Shown one piece after another: positions 51,997-61,602 of a DNA stretch of 64,000 nucleotides (within the stretch, counting starts at the first letter, position 1; each line of letters starts with the position of its first letter). This DNA is from Clostridiales bacterium. GTDB lineage: Bacteria > Bacillota > Clostridia > Lachnospirales > Lachnospiraceae. The notes beneath the pieces were generated by a model. The model did no database searches. It saw nothing but the letters and a program-made list of their open reading frames with translations, and had not been told where the DNA came from. A program made the translations under genes and the position numbers. Where the stretch lies: NCBI GenBank assembly GCA_018365455.1, contig JAGZJZ010000034.1, positions 1-64,000 of the forward strand. Direction: 5' to 3'.

Positions 51997-52635
51997 ATGG
52001 CAATTATTGAAGAGATTTCAGCATTTTTACAAAAAGGAAGAGCAAAAAACGTAAAGGCATTGGTACAGCAGGCAATTGATGAGAACCTGGATCCAAAAGC
52101 AGTCTTAAACGAAGGTCTGTTAGCGGGAATGATGATCATTGGTGAAAAATTCAAAAATAATGAAGTTTTCGTACCGGAAGTACTGGTGGCAGCCAGAGCA
52201 ATGAATGCCGGACTGGCAATTTTGGAACCAAAGCTGGTTGAAGTTGGAAATGAACCGGTTGGTAAAGCAGTTGTTGGTACCGTAAAAGGCGATTTACATG
52301 ATATTGGTAAAAACCTTGTAGTAATGATGTTAAAAGGAGCAGGTCTTGAAATTCATGATATCGGCGTAGATGCAGAGCCGGCAGCATTTATTGATAAGGC
52401 AGAAGAAGTTGGAGCAGATATTATCTGTATGTCAGCACTTCTTACCACAACAATGCCGAATATGCAGACTGTTGTTGATGAGTTAAAAGAAAAAGGTCTC
52501 CGTGATAAATATATCGTAATGGTTGGTGGAGCACCCGTAAATGAAAGCTTTGCAGAACAAATTGGAGCAGACTATTATACACCGGATGCAGCTACCTGCG
52601 CCGAAGTTGCAAAAAAAGCTGTTTTAGCCAATTAA
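51997..52635 (+). CDS. Corrinoid protein (MttC/MtbC-type)
   Basis: A 212-residue methyl-carrier protein. Residues 1-85 are the four-helix B12-binding cap (MMIIGEKFKNNEVFVPEVLVAARAM). Residues about 90-212 are the Rossmann-like B12 domain with the axial ligand motif Asp99-Leu-His101-Asp-Ile-Gly104, then SALLTTTMPNM and VGGAPV. It carries the methyl group between a substrate methyltransferase and an acceptor enzyme in the cytoplasm. AAGGAGG is nine bases before the ATG at 51997; an ATG at 51970 has none. It is the only such carrier in the window, while five UroD-type proteins are present. The adjacent 52822 gene encodes its likely reactivase. Confidence 0.9.
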   Translation: MAIIEEISAFLQKGRAKNVKALVQQAIDENLDPKAVLNEGLLAGMMIIGEKFKNNEVFVPEVLVAARAMNAGLAILEPKLVEVGNEPVGKAVVGTVKGDLHDIGKNLVVMMLKGAGLEIHDIGVDAEPAAFIDKAEEVGADIICMSALLTTTMPNMQTVVDELKEKGLRDKYIVMVGGAPVNESFAEQIGADYYTPDAATCAEVAKKAVLAN

Positions 52636-52663
52636 AGTTATAAAAAACGAAAAAATTTACATA

Positions 52664-52697
52664 GGCTGTTGCATACCGGAAGGGTTGTGTAACAGCC
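52664..52697 (+). promoter_or_regulatory. Hairpin after the corrinoid gene (weak terminator/attenuator)
   Basis: GGCTGTT (52664-52670) pairs with AACAGCC (52691-52697), with inner pairing GCATA/TGTGT. TTGCTT follows without a real T-run. It would lower expression of the reactivase relative to the carrier. Confidence 0.5.
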
Positions 52698-52821
52698 TTG
52701 CTTACATTTACCGGCGTATATTCAAGTGTGAAAGAAGATGGCATTCACAGTGCGAACTTTGTTCACATTTTCTACTGGCGCAGTACTACAGCCAGGTGTG
52801 CGGTATGCAGGAGGTATAAAT

Positions 52822-55029
52822 ATGCAGATAACGAGAAAGGGTGAGATTATCTGTCTGGATGGATTTGACGTCAGGATAGATAAAAAGGTGGTCCTTCAGC
52901 TACTGGACTGCAAGGAAGATAACCCTATTTATGAAGAAGTGGAAGAAGAGTATGAGGAGCTGGAAGAACTGGTATATGGAAAAATCGAGTCCCATGCCTT
53001 GATTAAATTTGATAGCGTACCGGAAGAGATTGCAAAGCAGGCAGATCTTACGGAACACCAGGCGGCATATGTTCTAACAACCGTTGGAGGGGAAGTAAGT
53101 GCTTATAGTACAGAGATGTTCCGCCAGGGAGATTATCTGAAGGGGATGCTGATTGATGCCATGGCTGACAGTTATCTGTTTCAGATGGAAGATGCCCTAA
53201 AGGATGTACTGAGAGAGGAGTGCGCCAGCCGGAAAGCGGGAATTAAGAAGCGTCTGGAAGCCCCCCATGATATTCCGATGGAAATGCAGCAGGTGATGCA
53301 CCGCCAGATTAGGGCGGAAGAACTGCTGGGGATCGGCATCACCTCAGGATTCATGTTTGATCCAGTTAAAACGTCATGTCTGATCCTGATTCTGACTGAT
53401 GATGAAAAGGAATTCCGGATGCAGCATGATTGCAGAAAATGCAGTGCACTGCACTGTAAATTAAGAAAGGTGGCACCTGTTATGATAGAAGTAATTGAGA
53501 AGGGAAAGAGCTACCGGATACCTTGTGCAGAAAAGCAGAGTATTCTGGACGCCCTGATTGCCCACGATGTTTATTTCAGCGCTGTATGCGGAGGGAAAGG
53601 AGTCTGTGGGAAATGTAAGATAAGGCTTTTGGAAGGCAGCCTTTTCATCACGCCTTCGGATGAGAAAAAGTTTACAAAAGAGGAACTGGACATGGGCTAC
53701 CGGCTGTCCTGCAGAGCATTTCCGGATGGGGACTGTAAAATAGCATTAGACAGAAATGATGAGTCTGATTTTGAAATTGTTTCTGACTACACGGGAAAAC
53801 AATACGATTCGGGAGCATTAAAGGACACGGCATTTGGCATAGCAATTGATATCGGAACCACCACCATTGCACTGAATCTGGTAGGAAAACAGAGCAGGGA
53901 GGTTGTGCATTCTTTTTCTACCATTAATAAGCAGAGAAGCTTTGGGGCAGATGTCATATCCCGCATCCAGGCGTCCAATGACGGGAAGAAAGAAGAACTA
54001 AAGGCTTCTATCCGCCAGGATCTCTTAACCGGTATCCGTGAGATTTTAAAAGAAACGGGTATTGCCTCCGGGCAGGTGGAACAGGTAGTGATCGGATGCA
54101 ATACCACCATGGGGCATCTGCTCATGGGATATTCCTGTGAGACGTTAGGGGTAGTGCCATTTACACCGGTTAATATTAAGATGATAAAAGAACCTTTTGA
54201 ACATATTCTGGGAGAAGGGCTGCTGGATTGTGAAGTAGTAGTGCTGCCCGGTATTTCTACCTATGTTGGCGGAGATATTGTATCCGGGATGTATTTCTGT
54301 GACTTTTTTAAAAGGGAAGAAATCTGTCTTCTGGTTGACCTTGGAACAAACGGAGAAATGGCACTTGGCAACAAGGATAAGATACTGGTGTCCTCCACGG
54401 CGGCAGGACCTGCTTTTGAGGGGGGGAATATTACCTGGGGAATGGGCAGTGTAAAAGGCGCTATCTGCGGGGTACATCTGAACAAAGAGCGTGCAGAGGT
54501 AGAGACCATTGGAAATGAACCGCCCATTGGGCTGTGCGGAACCGGAGTAATCGAAACAGCTGCTGAGCTTGTCCGGGAAGCGTTTGTGGATGAGACGGGA
54601 CTTTTGGATGAAGATTATTTTGACGACGGATTCCCGATTGCAAGAACACCGGATGGAAAAGATATTGTATTTACCCAGAAGGATGTACGGGAAATCCAGC
54701 TTGCCAAGGCAGCCGTCAGAGGAGGTGTGGAAACGCTGCTTCTGCGCTATGGGGTAACTTATGACCAGGTAACAACTGTCTATCTGGCTGGCGGGTTTGG
54801 TTTTCATATTGATACGAAAAAAGCAATACAGATTGGGATGCTGCCGGAAGAATTTGAAAATAAGATCCAAACGGTAGGTAACAGCAGCCTGGGCGGTGCC
54901 ATCCGTTATTTTATATCGGAAGATGGTGACAGGGAGATGGAACGAATTGTGGGACTGTCTACGGAAATCAATCTTTCCAGTGACAAAGAATTTAACGATT
55001 TTTATATGGAGCATATGTTTTTCGAATAA
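52822..55029 (+). CDS. RACo-type corrinoid reactivase fused to a MetH-activation-like domain
   Basis: A 735-residue three-part protein. Residues about 60-215 resemble the activation domain of B12-dependent methionine synthase (AAYVLTTVGGEVS; GDYLKGMLIDAMADSY; GITSGFMFDPVKTSC), ending in the Cys cluster HDCRKCSALHC. Residues about 220-312 are a 2Fe-2S ferredoxin domain (Cys256, Cys262, Cys265, Cys297). The rest is the ATPase-like RACo core (IAIDIGTTTIALNLVG; LLVDLGTNGEMALG; YLAGGFGFHI). RACo proteins reduce inactive Co(II) corrinoid to Co(I) at ATP cost. The ATG at 52822 has CAGGAGGT seven bases upstream. Linked to the corrinoid protein, it is the expected activator for the methyl-transfer system. 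Confidence 0.87.
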   Translation: MQITRKGEIICLDGFDVRIDKKVVLQLLDCKEDNPIYEEVEEEYEELEELVYGKIESHALIKFDSVPEEIAKQADLTEHQAAYVLTTVGGEVSAYSTEMFRQGDYLKGMLIDAMADSYLFQMEDALKDVLREECASRKAGIKKRLEAPHDIPMEMQQVMHRQIRAEELLGIGITSGFMFDPVKTSCLILILTDDEKEFRMQHDCRKCSALHCKLRKVAPVMIEVIEKGKSYRIPCAEKQSILDALIAHDVYFSAVCGGKGVCGKCKIRLLEGSLFITPSDEKKFTKEELDMGYRLSCRAFPDGDCKIALDRNDESDFEIVSDYTGKQYDSGALKDTAFGIAIDIGTTTIALNLVGKQSREVVHSFSTINKQRSFGADVISRIQASNDGKKEELKASIRQDLLTGIREILKETGIASGQVEQVVIGCNTTMGHLLMGYSCETLGVVPFTPVNIKMIKEPFEHILGEGLLDCEVVVLPGISTYVGGDIVSGMYFCDFFKREEICLLVDLGTNGEMALGNKDKILVSSTAAGPAFEGGNITWGMGSVKGAICGVHLNKERAEVETIGNEPPIGLCGTGVIETAAELVREAFVDETGLLDEDYFDDGFPIARTPDGKDIVFTQKDVREIQLAKAAVRGGVETLLLRYGVTYDQVTTVYLAGGFGFHIDTKKAIQIGMLPEEFENKIQTVGNSSLGGAIRYFISEDGDREMERIVGLSTEINLSSDKEFNDFYMEHMFFE

Positions 55030-55071
55030 GGCATATATTGTTGTTAAGACTTCAATGGATTGTGGATAGTT

Positions 55072-55860
55072 ATGGAGAAGTGGAAACAATATGTGGAAAG
55101 AGGTTTGATCCTGGCTGGAATAGTAGTTTTTGTATTATGTATGGTGAATCTGTGGCAGTCAAAGCCTGGGGCAGCCGAGAGTTTGGATGCAATGGATACA
55201 AAGATATACGGGGATTCCGGGGAGACGCCGTTAACAGAAATAAAAGAAACTGAAGCAGGACGGGGACCAGATAAAGGGAAAGAGACAGAGGACGCAGATG
55301 ATGTGAAGCCAAAGATTGCTCTGACTTTTGATGATGGTCCCCATCCTGTTTTTACGCCGGAGCTGCTGGATGGTTTAAAGGAGCGGGGAGTAAAAGCCAG
55401 TTTCTTTGTTATGGGAAAAAATATTAAGGGACATGAAGATATTATAAAAAGAATGGCAGAAGAAGGCCATGTGATTGGCAACCATACATATTCCCATATT
55501 AACCTGAACCAGTTGTCGGCGGAAAAGGCATGTGGAGAACTTGCGAAAACAAGCGATCTGGTAAGGGAACTTACCGGAAAAGGAACCGAATATGTCCGGC
55601 CTCCCTTTGGCATCTGGAATGATCAGCTAGACTGCCGGATTACCATGCTCCCGGTAATGTGGAATATCGATCCTCTGGACTGGAAAACCATGAATGCATC
55701 CACAGTTACAAATAGGGTAGTGACGAAAGCCAAAGAAAATGCTATTATTTTATTACACGACTATTATCAGACTTCCGTTGATGCGGCATTACAGATTATA
55801 GATCAGCTGCAGGCGAAAGGATACCGGTTTGTAACCGTTGAGGATATATTGTTAGAATAG
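55072..55860 (+). CDS. Polysaccharide deacetylase (NodB homology domain), membrane-anchored
   Basis: A 262-residue protein with an N-terminal anchor at residues about 11-28, an acidic linker and a CE4 domain from about residue 81. Metal and catalytic motifs are TFDDGPHP (Asp87, Asp88) and HVIGNHTYSH (His138, His142), with RPPFG and the final LLHDYY. CE4 enzymes remove acetyl groups from peptidoglycan or chitin-like glycans. The ATG at 55072 has a weak site, and a TTG at 55060 is no better. It has no clear link with the upstream corrinoid genes. Confidence 0.88.
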   Translation: MEKWKQYVERGLILAGIVVFVLCMVNLWQSKPGAAESLDAMDTKIYGDSGETPLTEIKETEAGRGPDKGKETEDADDVKPKIALTFDDGPHPVFTPELLDGLKERGVKASFFVMGKNIKGHEDIIKRMAEEGHVIGNHTYSHINLNQLSAEKACGELAKTSDLVRELTGKGTEYVRPPFGIWNDQLDCRITMLPVMWNIDPLDWKTMNASTVTNRVVTKAKENAIILLHDYYQTSVDAALQIIDQLQAKGYRFVTVEDILLE

Positions 55861-55959
55861 CAGTTACCAATACTGTACCGGTATAGCGCTCAGCAAATAG
55901 CAGAATGGTTCACAGGTCTGATTATCAGGTTATATAAGAATCATACAGGAGAAAAAAAG

Positions 55960-57273
55960 ATGGATTTATTTGATTATATGCGAAGCAATACCATGGAAAA
56001 TGAAGCTCCTCTGGCTTCCAGAATACGTCCCAAAACCTTAGAAGAGGTGGTGGGACAGCAGCACATTATCGGAAAAGACAAGCTGCTTTATCGTGCCATT
56101 AAGGCAGATAAGTTAAGCTCTATTATATTCTACGGACCGCCCGGTACCGGTAAGACGACGCTGGCAAAGGTCATTGCCAATACCACCAGTGCGGAATTTA
56201 CCCAGATCAATGCAACGGTAGCGGGAAAAAAGGATATGGAAGAGGTCGTAAAAGGTGCGCAGGACAAACTTGGAATGTATGGGAAAAAAACCATTCTGTT
56301 TGTGGATGAAATTCACCGCTTTAATAAAGGCCAGCAGGATTATCTGCTGCCCTTTGTAGAAGATGGCACCCTGATCCTCATTGGGGCGACCACGGAAAAT
56401 CCATACTTTGAAGTCAACAGTGCATTGATTTCCAGATCCATTATTTTCGAACTGAAACCCCTTGGTACCGGTGATATCCGTACGTTGATGGAACGCGCCG
56501 TATATGATGTGGAACGGGGAATGGGGGCTTATAACGCGGTGATAGAAGAAGATGCCCTGGAGTTTCTGGCTGACATAGCAGGAGGAGATGCCAGATCGGC
56601 ACTGAATGCCATTGAGTTAGGGGTGTTAACCACCCAGAAAAGTGAGGACGGGAAGATTCATATTACGCTGGATGTGGCTTCTGAATGCATCCAGAAGAGA
56701 GTCGTAAGATATGATAAAACCGGGGATAATCACTACGATACCATATCGGCATTTATCAAAAGCATGAGAGGGTCGGATCCGGATGCGGCTGTGTATTATC
56801 TGGCGCGGATGCTCTATGCCGGAGAAAGCGTGACATTTATTGCAAGACGCATTATGATCTGTGCATCGGAAGATGTGGGAAATGCAGATCCACAGGCGCT
56901 TCAGGTAGCAGTAGCGGCGGCACAGGCAGTAGAGCGCATCGGAATGCCGGAATCCCAGCTGATCCTGGCACAGGCAGTTCTCTATGTGGCTGCGGCGCCG
57001 AAAAGTAATTCCGCTACCAATGCAATCTTCCAGGCTACGGAGGCAGTGAAGAATAAAAAGGTAACCATACCTCCTTATCTCCAGGATGCCCATTACAAAG
57101 GTGCGGCTAAGCTGGGACATGGCATAGGCTATGAATACGCCCATGATTTTCCGAAACACTTCTCAAGGCAGCAGTATCTGCCGGATGAACTGGCGGGACA
57201 AGTCTTTTATGAGCCATCCGATAATGGATATGAGAAGAAAATAAAAGAACATATGAAGTGGTTAAAAGAATAG
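55960..57273 (+). CDS. rarA: Replication-associated recombination protein A
   Basis: A 437-residue AAA+ ATPase of the RarA/MgsA (WRIP1) family, acting at stalled replication forks. It starts MDLFDYMRSNTMENEAPLASRIRP-like, with Walker A GPPGTGKTT (residues 59-67) and Walker B LFVDEIHRFN. The C-terminal half has the MgsA_C tetramerisation region (HYDTISAFIKSMRGSDPDAAVYYLARM). The length is usual. AGGAGAAAA precedes the ATG. A strong bidirectional terminator follows. Confidence 0.92.
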   Translation: MDLFDYMRSNTMENEAPLASRIRPKTLEEVVGQQHIIGKDKLLYRAIKADKLSSIIFYGPPGTGKTTLAKVIANTTSAEFTQINATVAGKKDMEEVVKGAQDKLGMYGKKTILFVDEIHRFNKGQQDYLLPFVEDGTLILIGATTENPYFEVNSALISRSIIFELKPLGTGDIRTLMERAVYDVERGMGAYNAVIEEDALEFLADIAGGDARSALNAIELGVLTTQKSEDGKIHITLDVASECIQKRVVRYDKTGDNHYDTISAFIKSMRGSDPDAAVYYLARMLYAGESVTFIARRIMICASEDVGNADPQALQVAVAAAQAVERIGMPESQLILAQAVLYVAAAPKSNSATNAIFQATEAVKNKKVTIPPYLQDAHYKGAAKLGHGIGYEYAHDFPKHFSRQQYLPDELAGQVFYEPSDNGYEKKIKEHMKWLKE

Positions 57274-57278
57274 GCACG

Positions 57279-57322
57279 ATACAGATACTGGGGGAACTTA
57301 ACGGTTCCCCCAATATCTGTAT
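57279..57322. terminator. Bidirectional terminator between rarA and the GGDEF-EAL gene
   Basis: The arms at 57279-57298 and 57303-57322 pair over about 20 bases with one mismatch (ATACAGATACTGGGGGAAC on the left). The stop codon of the minus-strand gene lies in the loop. Confidence 0.75.
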
Positions 57323-58974
57323 TCAAAGTCTTCGGCACTTATGGGCTTTGAAAAGTAAAATCCCTGGATACTGTCCGGATGAATGGAACGTATGGTCTCC
57401 AGTTCTTCCGGGTATTCGATGCCTTCTACGCATACCTGGATATTAACACTGTGGCAGAGCTGTATAACTGCATTGATAAAGGAATAGTTGAAAACTTCCC
57501 GGTTAATAGCAGATATAAAAATCCGGTCTATTTTTACGATGTCTGCAGGGGATTGTGCCAGCATGCCAAGAGAAGAATAGCCTGTACCAAAATCATCCAT
57601 GGCAATTTTAATCTGTTCTTTCCGCAATTGGGCAAAGGTATTTTTAAGAGCTTCCATATCGGTGACAAAATAACTTTCCGTCAGTTCCAGGACGATATGG
57701 CGGGGGTCCAGCTGATATTTTATCAGAAGATCCCGGATGTATTGCAGAAAAGAGGTATCCAGCATCTGTAAATAGGATATGTTAATGTTCATGACAAAGT
57801 CAGGGGCATAAGTAATCCATTCTTTGCAGGTCTTAACTGCCTCTTCCAGTACCCATTTGCCGACGGGAACAATAAGGCCGTTTGATTCCAGTACCGGTAT
57901 AAATTCCATGGGGCTTACCGGGCCATAGATTTCGCTGGTCCAGCGAAGTAAAGCCTCAGCGCCTCCCACTTCCAGGGTGTCATTACTGATTAAAGGCTGA
58001 TATACCATGTGAAAATGCTCCATGTGATTCATGATGCTCAGCTGCAGCTGGTTGGTAATCTCCAGGGTGCGGAGTTTGGATTTGATTAAATCAGGGGAAA
58101 AGAAGGTGCAGGTATTTTTCCCGTTTTGCTTGGAGGCTTCCAGTGCACTGGCGGCAAATTTAATTAAATCCAGATAATTATCTCCGTCAGTTCCGATCAT
58201 AGTGATGCCGGCTGACACGGTACAGAAGTAAGAAATCCCGTCTGTAATCTGCCTGCGGTTGGCATAGGCATGTATTTTCTGATAAAGCTGGTATAATTCC
58301 TGTCCGGAAGCATTTTTATATACAATTGCGAATTCATCTCCGTCATATCGGAACAGATCTGCATTAGCAGGAAGAAACTGCAATATGGTCTGGGCAAACT
58401 GGCGAAGTACCGTATTACCAAATATATGGTCATTTAAGGCATTGATTCGGGAGAAGTCATCCAGTCCCAGCAGGAGAATACCCCCTGGATTGGTTTCAGT
58501 TGCAATCAATCCGGTGATCAGCTTTTCGCATTCTTTCTGGGCAAACAGTCCGGTAATATAATCAATCTTACCTTTACTTCCCAGATTTGTTACAACACCT
58601 GCAAAAAATATGGGGTTTCCGTTCTGATCTCTTTTTAGCAGTCCCCGGCAGACAACCCACATGTATTCATTTTTACGATTCCGGATCTGGTATTCTACAT
58701 TGTGTTCATCCGTTTCTCCCTCCAGCATCTTTTCGATAGAATCAAAATACCGCTGTCTGTCTTTTTCGTGTACCAATTCACCCCAAAGAGGAACAAGTCC
58801 AGGTACCTTCCTGCCGGGAAGGTCAAAATCTTGCAGCATATTTTCTGAGATAAGGGAGATATCCCGAATCATATCAACTATGTAGATATAGTCATCCGTA
58901 CTGTTTTCGATTGCCTCGTAAAAAAGATAGGGGTCAATTGTAAAATCATGAAATATTTGCTCATTATCAGCCAT
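57298..58974 (-). CDS. PAS-GGDEF-EAL cyclic-di-GMP signalling protein
   Basis: A 558-residue cytoplasmic protein. Residues about 15-140 are a PAS-like sensor (YIYIVDMIRDISLISENML ... YMWVVCRGLLKRDQNGNP). About 145-300 is a GGDEF domain whose active-site motif reads YDGDEF rather than GGDEF, so its cyclase activity is doubtful. About 310-558 is an EAL domain with EALLRW, LELTES, DDFGTGYSS, KIDRIFI and VEGIEYPEE, which keeps the residues expected for a phosphodiesterase. I chose the ATG at 58974, preceded by AAAGAGGTG, over an ATG at 59064 with no site. It probably breaks down cyclic-di-GMP. Confidence 0.87.
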   Translation of the reverse strand: MADNEQIFHDFTIDPYLFYEAIENSTDDYIYIVDMIRDISLISENMLQDFDLPGRKVPGLVPLWGELVHEKDRQRYFDSIEKMLEGETDEHNVEYQIRNRKNEYMWVVCRGLLKRDQNGNPIFFAGVVTNLGSKGKIDYITGLFAQKECEKLITGLIATETNPGGILLLGLDDFSRINALNDHIFGNTVLRQFAQTILQFLPANADLFRYDGDEFAIVYKNASGQELYQLYQKIHAYANRRQITDGISYFCTVSAGITMIGTDGDNYLDLIKFAASALEASKQNGKNTCTFFSPDLIKSKLRTLEITNQLQLSIMNHMEHFHMVYQPLISNDTLEVGGAEALLRWTSEIYGPVSPMEFIPVLESNGLIVPVGKWVLEEAVKTCKEWITYAPDFVMNINISYLQMLDTSFLQYIRDLLIKYQLDPRHIVLELTESYFVTDMEALKNTFAQLRKEQIKIAMDDFGTGYSSLGMLAQSPADIVKIDRIFISAINREVFNYSFINAVIQLCHSVNIQVCVEGIEYPEELETIRSIHPDSIQGFYFSKPISAEDFEYRYWGNR

Positions 58975-59235
58975 TGGTACACCTCTTTTCGCCGGATATG
59001 TTGTATAATAAGGAAAGGAGCATTGATGTTGAAATATCTTGTTTTTGGTAATGTATAAATTCATTATACAATAAAGGGAAGGTTTTTAAAACGAAAAAAT
59101 ACTTTTTTTTGCAAAGCAATTTTACAATCTTTTGCAATGAAAATACTTTTGTGATAAAGTAGGACAGGAGATATCCCCACCCGGAAGCAGGGGTGAAAAA
59201 GTGAAATATAAAAAGCAGAAAGAAAAGGAGCGAAT

Positions 59236-60513
59236 ATGGCAATGAATGAAAATTGTTATGCTGTAAAAGGAAATATTATATATAGTACTACGCCGGATAA
59301 TCTGGTTTTAATAGAAAATGGTTACGTTGTCTGTGAAAACGGCATCAGCGGAGGTGTTTTTGAAAAACTTCCGGAAAAATATCAAAGTATTCAGGTGAAG
59401 GATTACGGTGACCGGCTTGTGATACCCGGTCTGGTGGATCTGCACATGCATGCACCCCAATATGGACTGCGGGGATTTGGCATGGATCTGGAACTTCTGG
59501 ACTGGCTGAATACCTACACATTTCCGGAAGAAGCCAGATATGCCGAAGAAGCGTATGCAAAAAGAGCATATGGCATGTTTACGGAAGAACTGAAAAAAAG
59601 CCCGACTACCAGAGCCTGCATATTTGCCACGATCCACAGGGATGCTACGAAGATTTTAATGGATCTGCTGGAGGATACAAAACTGCGGACGATGGTGGGT
59701 AAAGTAAACATGGACAGAAATGCACCCGAATACTTGTGTGAAACCACAGAGGAATCCCAGGAGGAAACGCTGCGCTGGCTGAAAGATATGGAGGGACATT
59801 ATCAATATACATCGCCTATTCTGACACCCAGGTTCATACCCAGTTGTACGGACAGCCTGATGGGGAAGCTGGGCGAAATCCAGAAAGAGCACCATCTGCC
59901 GGTTCAGTCCCATTTGTCGGAAAACGAAGGGGAGATTGCCTGGGTGAAGGAATTGTGTCCGTCTGCAGGCTTTTATGGAGAAGCTTATGAACAGGCAGGT
60001 CTGTTCGGGGATGGATGCAAGACCGTTATGGCACATTGTGTATCTTCCGCAGAGGAGGAGATCGCACTGATCAGGAAAAACGGCGTATATGTAGCTCATT
60101 GCCCCCAGTCCAATATGAATCTGTCTTCGGGGATTGCTCCTGTGAGAAAGTATCTGAATGAAGGGCTGCATGTGGGACTGGGGAGTGACCTTGCAGGAGG
60201 AAGCTCCATGTCCATGTTCCGTGCCATGTCAGATGCCATACAGGTTTCAAAGCTATATTGGAGGCTGGTGGACCAGACGGCATCCCCGCTTACGTTAAAA
60301 GAAGTATTTTATCTGGCAACCCGGGGTGGCGGTGAATTTTTTGGAAAAGTAGGAAGCTTTGAAGCAGGCTTTGCATTTGATGCACTGGTGATCGATGACG
60401 AATCAATCTGGCATCCCCAGCCCCTTGGCCTTTTAGAAAGGCTGGAGCGGGTAATCTATCTGGGAGACAGCAGCAATATCGTGGAAAAGATGGTAGAAGG
60501 GGAGACCATCTAA
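59236..60513 (+). CDS. guaD: Guanine deaminase
   Basis: A 425-residue amidohydrolase that converts guanine to xanthine. The metal-binding PGLVDLHMHAPQYGLRG near residue 67, the family signature SHLSENEGEIAWV, and HCVSS, HCPQSN and SDLAGG motifs fit guanine deaminase (TrzN/AtzA superfamily). AAAGGAG is five bases before the ATG. It has its own terminator. I see no purine riboswitch in the leader. The nearby guaB gene is also purine metabolism but is not co-transcribed. Confidence 0.9.
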   Translation: MAMNENCYAVKGNIIYSTTPDNLVLIENGYVVCENGISGGVFEKLPEKYQSIQVKDYGDRLVIPGLVDLHMHAPQYGLRGFGMDLELLDWLNTYTFPEEARYAEEAYAKRAYGMFTEELKKSPTTRACIFATIHRDATKILMDLLEDTKLRTMVGKVNMDRNAPEYLCETTEESQEETLRWLKDMEGHYQYTSPILTPRFIPSCTDSLMGKLGEIQKEHHLPVQSHLSENEGEIAWVKELCPSAGFYGEAYEQAGLFGDGCKTVMAHCVSSAEEEIALIRKNGVYVAHCPQSNMNLSSGIAPVRKYLNEGLHVGLGSDLAGGSSMSMFRAMSDAIQVSKLYWRLVDQTASPLTLKEVFYLATRGGGEFFGKVGSFEAGFAFDALVIDDESIWHPQPLGLLERLERVIYLGDSSNIVEKMVEGETI

Positions 60514-60515
60514 AG

Positions 60516-60559
60516 AGCGTACCCGGCGAAGAAAGGATCTTCTGCCGGGTACGCTTTTT
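60516..60559 (+). terminator. Intrinsic terminator after guanine deaminase
   Basis: AGCGTACCCGGC (60516-60527) pairs perfectly with GCCGGGTACGCT (60544-60555), followed by T to 60559. An inner GAAG/CTTC pair extends it. Confidence 0.85.
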
Positions 60560-60562
60560 CAT

Positions 60563-61345
60563 TTAATCAAATAATTTCAGATAATAAACCTCACTGAAGT
60601 CAAACCGCATATCACATTTTTCGGTGTATCCGTATCTGCCACCGGTCTGCAGATACATCTGGGATAACAGGGAATCTGGAACTATATAGCCCAGGGTGAA
60701 AGTCTGATCCTCCCCGGCGGGTATGGGATAATAGCCTTTTTCCGGCTGGAGGCTGGTTTCAATGCTTCTGACGGGTTGAGTGCCATCCGAAGCAAGGTGA
60801 AAACGGATTCGGCGGTACTCTGGCTGGAATTCAACGATTTTCCCGGCATCATTATTGTGGACTTTTAATGTTACCCAGACATAGGAGTGTGTTTTGACGT
60901 CGAAAGCTGATGCATGAGACTTTGTCCCGTCAGCGGAAGCAGTGCCGGAGGTCTTGGAGGTCTCCACTTTTTCAACCGTGTAAGTGACGCTTCGCTTCTG
61001 ATTCTCAGTCACTGTGACAGGCGTGTTCAGGTCGATGCCGTCGGAAGCCTGTATATCTGCTTCTGTTTCTTTTTCCGGTTTTTTTACTGCTTCATCGGAA
61101 TGTATAAATATGGGATTTGTTTCAATTTCGGGAGGAAGTGTACCAGCTTCCACTTCAGGAGGAAGCGTATGCGTTTCCGCTTCAGCAGACAGTGTACGAG
61201 TTTCAGGGACCGCACTTTCAGGGACCGCGCTTTCCGGGGAACTTACTGCCTGAGTCTCTGTCTGGACGCTGGGGTTCGCAGTACATCCTGCCAGCAGAAG
61301 ACACATACCTGCACATATATATAGGAAGAATTTCTTTTTCATCAT
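60563..61345 (-). CDS. Lipoprotein with DUF4352-like domain
   Basis: A 260-residue lipoprotein; the signal peptide ends in the lipobox LAGC (Cys21). Residues about 25-80 are a repetitive Pro/Glu/Thr/Ala linker (ESAVPESAVPETRTL; THTLPPEVEAGTLPPEIE). The C-terminal half looks like a DUF4352/telokin-type immunoglobulin-like domain (SYVWVTLKVHNNDAGKIVEFQPEY). Its function is unknown; such proteins are surface lipoproteins. AAAGGACG precedes the ATG. Confidence 0.65.
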   Translation of the reverse strand: MMKKKFFLYICAGMCLLLAGCTANPSVQTETQAVSSPESAVPESAVPETRTLSAEAETHTLPPEVEAGTLPPEIETNPIFIHSDEAVKKPEKETEADIQASDGIDLNTPVTVTENQKRSVTYTVEKVETSKTSGTASADGTKSHASAFDVKTHSYVWVTLKVHNNDAGKIVEFQPEYRRIRFHLASDGTQPVRSIETSLQPEKGYYPIPAGEDQTFTLGYIVPDSLLSQMYLQTGGRYGYTEKCDMRFDFSEVYYLKLFD

Positions 61346-61602
61346 AACAGCGTCCTTTCGTCATGGTTTTATGTAAATTAAAAGATGGTGAATAAATTCA
61401 TTCTAGCGCTGTTTCCTTTAGATTGCAACTGTTTCTGACGACTGCTGTAGCTATGCTATATAATAGTGAAATGAAAAAATATACAAAATTATGGATAATT
61501 CACATATTTTTGCATATTTTACTTTACGGAAGGATTTCCCTGTGATATGATAAAAAAGTGGTTTACATAATATTTTCATTATATATAAGAGAGGTGATGT
61601 GA

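Noticed and set aside
59100..59235. Purine riboswitch upstream of guanine deaminase
   Set aside because: The leader lacks the conserved purine-aptamer core as far as I can see.
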